From assembly GCA_009778415.1 (NCBI GenBank), contig WRJV01000233.1, forward strand, positions 1 to 8,449: DNA of 8,449 nucleotides, given 5' to 3'. The position numbers and the translations under genes were made by a program. Of this stretch, positions 5,431-8,449 are shown piece after piece. A model generated the notes under the pieces. The model saw only the letters and a program-made list of their open reading frames with translations, had not been told where the DNA came from and searched no databases. Numbering within the stretch: position 1 is the first letter of the stretch; every line of letters starts with the position of its first letter. This DNA comes from Clostridiales bacterium. Lineage in GTDB: Bacteria; Bacillota; Clostridia; Peptostreptococcales; Anaerovoracaceae.

Positions 5431-7458
5431 TCAAAGCGTCAAATCAAACTGTTTCTGTATTTTTTCCTTCAGCAGGCGGTGCCCGGGCAAGGAAAGGTCG
5501 CTGTCCTCCGCAAGCAGCCTCCTCGCCTCTTCCCTGACAGTTTCGAGTATGCCCGCGTGCTTGAGCAGGTTTGCTATCCTCAGGTCAGGAAGCCCGTGCT
5601 GCCTGACGCCGAAGAATTCGCCGGGCCCCCGGAGCGCAAGGTCCATTTCCGCTATTTCAAACCCGTCCTGCGTCCTCGCCATCGCCTGCGCCCTTTCCGC
5701 AGCCAGCACAGTTTCGTTTTCAGTCACAAGGATGCAATAGGACTTTTCGCTCCCCCTGCCGACCCTGCCACGCAGCTGGTGAAGCTGCGCAAGGCCGAAC
5801 CTTTCTGCGTTTTCAATGAGCATCACAGTCGCGTTGGGGACGTTGATGCCCACCTCGACGACGACTGTGGACACGAGCACGTCTATGTCGCCGCCGTAGA
5901 ACTGCCTCATCACGCTGTCCTTTTCAACCTGCTTCATGTCCCCGTGGAGCAGGGCTACGCTGTAGCCCGAAAACTGCTTTTTCAGTTCCATGCAGATGCT
6001 CTCGGCGGAACGCGCGTCGATCGCCTCCGAATCGTCTATGAGCGGCGCGACGACGTAAGCCTGCCTGCCCGACGCAACCTCGCGCCTCAAAAGGCCGTAT
6101 GCGTCGCCTCTCATGCTACTGTCCATCGGCAGCGTCGTTGTTTTTTGCCTGCCCGGCGGCAGCTCGTCTATTGCGGATATGTCCAAATCACCGTAGATTA
6201 TCATCGCCAGCGTCCTGGGTATTGGCGTGGCCGACATGACGAGCACGTCGGGGCTATCCCCCTTTTGCGTCAGCTTCATCCGTTGGTTCACGCCGAAGCG
6301 GTGCTGCTCGTCTGTTATCACAAGCCCTAAGTTCTTGAACTTGACGCCGGGCTGGATTATGGCGTGCGTACCGATCAGTATGTCCGTCTCCCCTTCTTCA
6401 AGCGCTTTCAGCGTTTCTTTTTTCTCTTTTGCGCCCATGCTCCCCAGGAGGAGCGAGACCTTCGCCCCAAAAGCCGAAAAACTGCCCTTAAGCGCACTGT
6501 AGTGCTGGCTTGCCAGCAATTCAGTGGGCGCCATCAACACCCCTTGGTACCCGCTCATGCACGCCTTGAACAGCGCAATTGCAGCGACTGCCGTCTTGCC
6601 GCAGCCCACGTCGCCCTGCACCAGCCTGTTCATTGCCTTCGGCGACTCCATGTCCCTGATTATCTCGCCCACGACCCTTTCCTGTGCGCCGGTCAGCCTG
6701 TAGGGCAGGGCCGCCACGTACCTTTCAATGTCTGCGCCTTTTGAAAACTCGATGCCGCCGCTTGCGCTGCCTGATGGCTTGACGTACAGCAAACCCGTCT
6801 GCAGGAAAAAGAGTTCGTCGAAGACGAGCCGGTACCTTGCCTCTTTCAGTTTCTGGCCGTCTTTTGGGAAATGTATGTTTTCCAGCGCATGCTGTATGCC
6901 GCAGAGGCGGTTCCTGCCGATGATGTCTGCCGGCAGGTATTCGTCCGCTTCGGCGGCGAATGCCGCAGCTGCCCTCTGCCATTTCCTCATGTCAAGCTGG
7001 GAAACCCCGGCAGTCAGCGGGTATACCGGGACTATGCCGTTTTCGGCGGGCCCGCCTACAGCCGTAAACTCCGGGTGGGCCATCTGCAGCTTGCCGCCGT
7101 CCGCTGTCGCCTTCCCGTAAAAGAAGTATTCCACGCCCTGGGTGAACGAGCCGGTCAAGTAGCTTGCATTAAAAAAAACGACTTCCAATGAAGCGGTCCC
7201 GTCGCTCACCAGAAGCCGCAGAACGCTTTTCCTGCGGTAGGGGCTGTAGCTGCTGGAAGATTTCGCCACTGTGGCCCTGATCAAAGAAAACTGCCCCAGA
7301 GGCAATTCTGCGATCTTCGTGGCGCTCCGCCTGTCCTGGTATTCCCTCGGATAGAAATAAAAAAAATCTTCAATCCGCTCTATGCCCAGCTTTTTCAGCG
7401 ATTCAGCCTTCTTCTTGCCAACCCCCTTAATGTCGGTGACCGGCCCGCCCATGCCCAT
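5431..7458 (-). CDS. recG: ATP-dependent DNA helicase RecG
   Basis: RecG remodels stalled replication forks, R-loops and Holliday junctions by double-strand DNA translocation. The 675-residue product has the full family length. A helix-hairpin-helix-like DIKGVGKKKAESLKKLGI opens the wedge region (9-26), followed by an OB-fold around 55-120. The helicase core shows Walker A GDVGCGKTA (282-290), MAPTELLA (309-316), DEQHRFGV (383-390), MSATPIPRTLAM (408-419) and LLHGDMK. It ends with STVVVEVGINVPNA, ERFGLAQLHQLRGRVGRG (552-569) and the C-terminal TRG region. The ATG at 7458 shares its A with the last base of the upstream TAA (TAATG), with GAGGTG (7472-7467) 8 bases ahead; a second ATG at 7452 is a less likely alternative. 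In many Firmicutes a YloV/FakA-like gene separates the Asp23 gene from recG; it is absent here. Confidence 0.98.
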   Translation of the reverse strand: MGMGGPVTDIKGVGKKKAESLKKLGIERIEDFFYFYPREYQDRRSATKIAELPLGQFSLIRATVAKSSSSYSPYRRKSVLRLLVSDGTASLEVVFFNASYLTGSFTQGVEYFFYGKATADGGKLQMAHPEFTAVGGPAENGIVPVYPLTAGVSQLDMRKWQRAAAAFAAEADEYLPADIIGRNRLCGIQHALENIHFPKDGQKLKEARYRLVFDELFFLQTGLLYVKPSGSASGGIEFSKGADIERYVAALPYRLTGAQERVVGEIIRDMESPKAMNRLVQGDVGCGKTAVAAIALFKACMSGYQGVLMAPTELLASQHYSALKGSFSAFGAKVSLLLGSMGAKEKKETLKALEEGETDILIGTHAIIQPGVKFKNLGLVITDEQHRFGVNQRMKLTQKGDSPDVLVMSATPIPRTLAMIIYGDLDISAIDELPPGRQKTTTLPMDSSMRGDAYGLLRREVASGRQAYVVAPLIDDSEAIDARSAESICMELKKQFSGYSVALLHGDMKQVEKDSVMRQFYGGDIDVLVSTVVVEVGINVPNATVMLIENAERFGLAQLHQLRGRVGRGSEKSYCILVTENETVLAAERAQAMARTQDGFEIAEMDLALRGPGEFFGVRQHGLPDLRIANLLKHAGILETVREEARRLLAEDSDLSLPGHRLLKEKIQKQFDLTL

Positions 7459-7850
7459 TACTTTATCACCTCGATGTTCCTTCGGGTCATCTGCTGCTTC
7501 GAAATCATGCCCGTGACCACGATCGCGACGCTGTTGAGCTCAAGCCCGGTCAGTTCCTTGGTCCTGGTGTAGATGCCTTCGATGAGCTTGTCCGTCACCA
7601 TGCCGATGCTGGTGCCAAAGCGAATCACCACGTAAATACGAAGGTCTAGGCCCTTCGCCCCCATGGTGATGTCCATGGTGCCTATGGCGTCGAGCCCGCC
7701 GCGTTTTTGCGCCAGCCCTGCAAGCTTCCCCTTGTAGTTCGAAATCATCACCTTGCCGCTGAACTGCAGGACGGCTTCAAGCACTATCCTGCCTATTATG
7801 TTTTTTGAAAAAGATATGCTCCCGGTGGGAGTTTCAACCCTGTATATCAA
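7458..7850 (-). CDS. Asp23/Gls24 family protein (YloU-like)
   Basis: The family contains small cytoplasmic proteins of largely unknown biochemistry. Staphylococcal Asp23 is membrane-associated through AmaP and linked to envelope stress, whereas YloU-type members are housekeeping genes near rpmB. The 130-residue product begins ETPTGSISFSKNIIGRIVLEAV, corresponding to the family's TxYGxIxIsxxVI start, then carries AKGLDLRIYVVIRFGTSI (66-83) and a C-terminal segment with LELNSVAIVVTGM. No ATG is available ahead of this conserved start: an in-frame TGA lies 18 bases upstream of a TTG at 7850. TTG is therefore the probable start, with GAGAGGGG (7867-7860) 9 bases ahead. Its stop overlaps the recG ATG by one base, so the two are probably translationally coupled. 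It lies 84 bases after rpmB. Membership of the family is well supported, function is not. Confidence 0.85.
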   Translation of the reverse strand: MIYRVETPTGSISFSKNIIGRIVLEAVLQFSGKVMISNYKGKLAGLAQKRGGLDAIGTMDITMGAKGLDLRIYVVIRFGTSIGMVTDKLIEGIYTRTKELTGLELNSVAIVVTGMISKQQMTRRNIEVIK

Positions 7851-7892
7851 ACCTGCCCGCCCCTCTCAGACAAAACGCGCTGACCATGCGGT

Positions 7893-7915
7893 AAAAAAAT
7901 AAGACCAAGATTGGT
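7893..7915 (-). terminator. Weak hairpin plus U7 tract after rpmB, possible attenuating terminator
   Basis: On the minus strand ACCA-ATCT-TGGT (7915-7904) can form a 4-bp stem with a 4-base loop. It is followed by CTTA and seven T (7899-7893), about 20 bases after the rpmB stop. The stem is short for a true terminator, so partial termination between an abundant ribosomal-protein message and the genes behind it is the most that can be proposed. Confidence 0.35.
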
Positions 7916-7934
7916 TACCTGGCCTCATCCGGCT

Positions 7935-8159
7935 TTAGATTGCGCTCTCGACATTCCTTGCTTTCCTGTCCTTTTGGACCTTCCTGCTTGTACGAATGCA
8001 GCTAGTGCATAGCTTTGCCCTTCTTGTTGTACCGTTTTCCTCGGTAACCTTGACTGTCTGAATGTTCGCATTCCATTTTCTCCTAGTATGCCTGTTGGAA
8101 TGTGACACGTTGTTCCCAGAAACCTGGCCTTTCCCGCACACTTCGCATCTTCTCGACAT
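7935..8159 (-). CDS. rpmB: 50S ribosomal protein L28, zinc-binding form
   Basis: Structural protein of the large ribosomal subunit. The 74-residue product starts MSRRCEVCGKGQVSGNNVSHSNRH cut here to its core: CEVCGKG, GNNVSHSNRHTRRKW and LCTSCIRTSRK are diagnostic of L28. C5-x2-C8 and C51-x2-C54 make it the cysteine-containing zinc form, as is L32 in this window. The frame stays open upstream to 8366, but the ATG at 8159 is clear from the family start and from AAGGAGGTG directly ahead with a 6-base spacer from AGGAGG. A promoter candidate stands about 75 bases upstream. It is the first gene of the minus-strand block that runs through to tmcAL, although a weak hairpin with a U tract follows it. 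Confidence 0.97.
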   Translation of the reverse strand: MSRRCEVCGKGQVSGNNVSHSNRHTRRKWNANIQTVKVTEENGTTRRAKLCTSCIRTSRKVQKDRKARNVESAI

Positions 8160-8207
8160 GGCGCACCTCCTTCTATCCGATCGGCTTTCGCTGTTTATTT
8201 GCTTTTT

Positions 8208-8227
8208 TCGTGTCGATTCAAGCACGA
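8208..8227 (-). other. Hairpin at the predicted 5' end of the rpmB transcript
   Basis: On the minus strand TCGTG (8227-8223) and CACGA (8212-8208) can pair around a 10-base loop. The left arm coincides with the predicted transcription start, so the stem would cap the 5' end of the rpmB leader. Downstream an 8-base palindrome CCGATCGG (8184-8177) sits just ahead of the ribosome binding site. Either could affect stability or translation, but this is only suggested by position. Confidence 0.3.
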
Positions 8228-8232
8228 TAAAT

Positions 8233-8262
8233 ATTGTACCATAAGAATGGGCAGGAATACAA
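8233..8262 (-). promoter_or_regulatory. Probable sigma-A promoter of rpmB with extended -10
   Basis: On the minus strand TTGTAT (8262-8257), an 18-base spacer and TACAAT (8238-8233), with TGG immediately before the -10, form an extended -10 promoter. The predicted start is near 8226, giving a leader of about 66 bases before the rpmB ATG. It lies between the end of the preceding minus-strand gene and rpmB. Confidence 0.7.
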
Positions 8263-8292
8263 GTGTTTTTTTGTTTTCGAGAAAATGAAAAT

Positions 8293-8449
8293 TTAGCCTT
8301 CCTGCTCTGCATTGAGTAAATCATATGTACGCAGCACAGCATATTTTTGATCGTAAATTTTTGCAAGAATCGATCTGTGATCGTCGATCAGCATATGCGC
8401 TGTACCGTTTTCTATAACAACAGCACCATCCATAATGTTTTTTAAAAAA
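8293..8449 (-). CDS. C-terminal part of an unidentified protein
   Basis: An open frame enters from the right edge and ends at TAA (8295-8293), giving 51 residues. It begins FLKNIMDGAVVIENG, passes through MLIDDHRSILAKIYDQ and ends RTYDLLNAEQEG. I do not recognise the family. An in-frame ATG at 8433 has no ribosome binding site, so the visible piece is probably the tail of a longer protein rather than a 46-residue gene. The mix of short hydrophobic strands and charged helix looks like a folded soluble domain, without membrane segments. The stretch is poorer in G+C (55 of 149 bases in 8301-8449) than the neighbouring genes, and its codons lean to A/T at third positions. It is transcribed in the same direction as rpmB, with no convincing terminator before the rpmB promoter. 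Confidence 0.6.
   Translation of the reverse strand, partial: FLKNIMDGAVVIENGTAHMLIDDHRSILAKIYDQKYAVLRTYDLLNAEQEG

Noticed and set aside
5420..5434. TTG start for rsmD overlapping the recG stop
   Set aside because: It would add MRGCH before the conserved MRIIAG and lacks a Shine-Dalgarno sequence, while the ATG at 5419 has AGAGG 7 bases ahead.
5479..6330. Long open frame on the plus strand opposite recG
   Set aside because: It is a codon-bias shadow of recG: Arg/Pro/His-rich translation, no family resemblance, and it sits entirely inside a well-supported gene.
8160..8366. Longer L28 reading frame starting far upstream
   Set aside because: L28 begins MSRRCEVCG at 8159 with an excellent ribosome binding site; the upstream part covers the promoter and leader and runs antisense to no known feature.
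1..8449. CRISPR arrays, insertion sequences, tRNA or rRNA genes, riboswitches
   Set aside because: No regularly spaced repeats, transposase motifs, cloverleaf-like segments or known riboswitch cores were seen; gaps between genes are all shorter than about 135 bases.

Overview
The window reads as a chromosomal, core-metabolism segment of a Firmicute, most likely an anaerobic member of the Clostridia. This rests on gene order: rpmB, an Asp23/YloU-like gene, recG, rsmD, coaD, a coiled-coil gene, tmcAL, ackA and rpmF follow one another on the minus strand, an arrangement typical of Clostridia. It also rests on protein-level similarity recalled from that class and on the AGGAGG-type ribosome binding sites. 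A genus cannot be assigned from sequence alone. Base composition is moderately GC-rich in the genes, with AT-rich promoters. No mobile element, CRISPR array, tRNA or rRNA is visible.

Layout. At 1-864 lies the 3' part of asd (aspartate-semialdehyde dehydrogenase), the only plus-strand gene. It converges on a minus-strand block, and a hairpin at 907-935 with an A/T tract on each side probably ends transcription from both directions. Read in the direction of transcription (right to left), the minus strand carries the end of an unidentified AT-rich gene (8293-8449), rpmB (L28), an Asp23-family gene, recG, rsmD, coaD, a coiled-coil protein of unknown function, tmcAL, ackA and rpmF (L32). From the Asp23 gene to tmcAL the genes are packed with overlaps of 1 and 4 bases or short gaps, as in an operon. 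Promoter candidates stand before rpmB, coaD (weak), ackA and rpmF. The rpmF promoter is a perfect TTGACA-17-TATAAT.

How the genes fit together. Translation and RNA modification dominate: ribosomal proteins L28 and L32, 16S rRNA methylation (RsmD) and tRNA(Met) acetylation (TmcAL). They are joined by replication-fork repair (RecG) and CoA/acetate metabolism (CoaD, AckA). TmcAL uses free acetate and ATP, and AckA interconverts acetate and acetyl phosphate, so two acetate-handling enzymes are adjacent.

Nothing here is a clear new system. The points most worth a second look are: the conserved but uncharacterised coiled-coil gene; an extremely AT-rich patch with a 24-base direct repeat inside tmcAL; a 15-base tandem duplication of the end of rpmF including its stop codon; and the absence of two genes usual in this neighbourhood (a DUF177 gene before rpmF, and a YloV/FakA-like gene between the Asp23 gene and recG).
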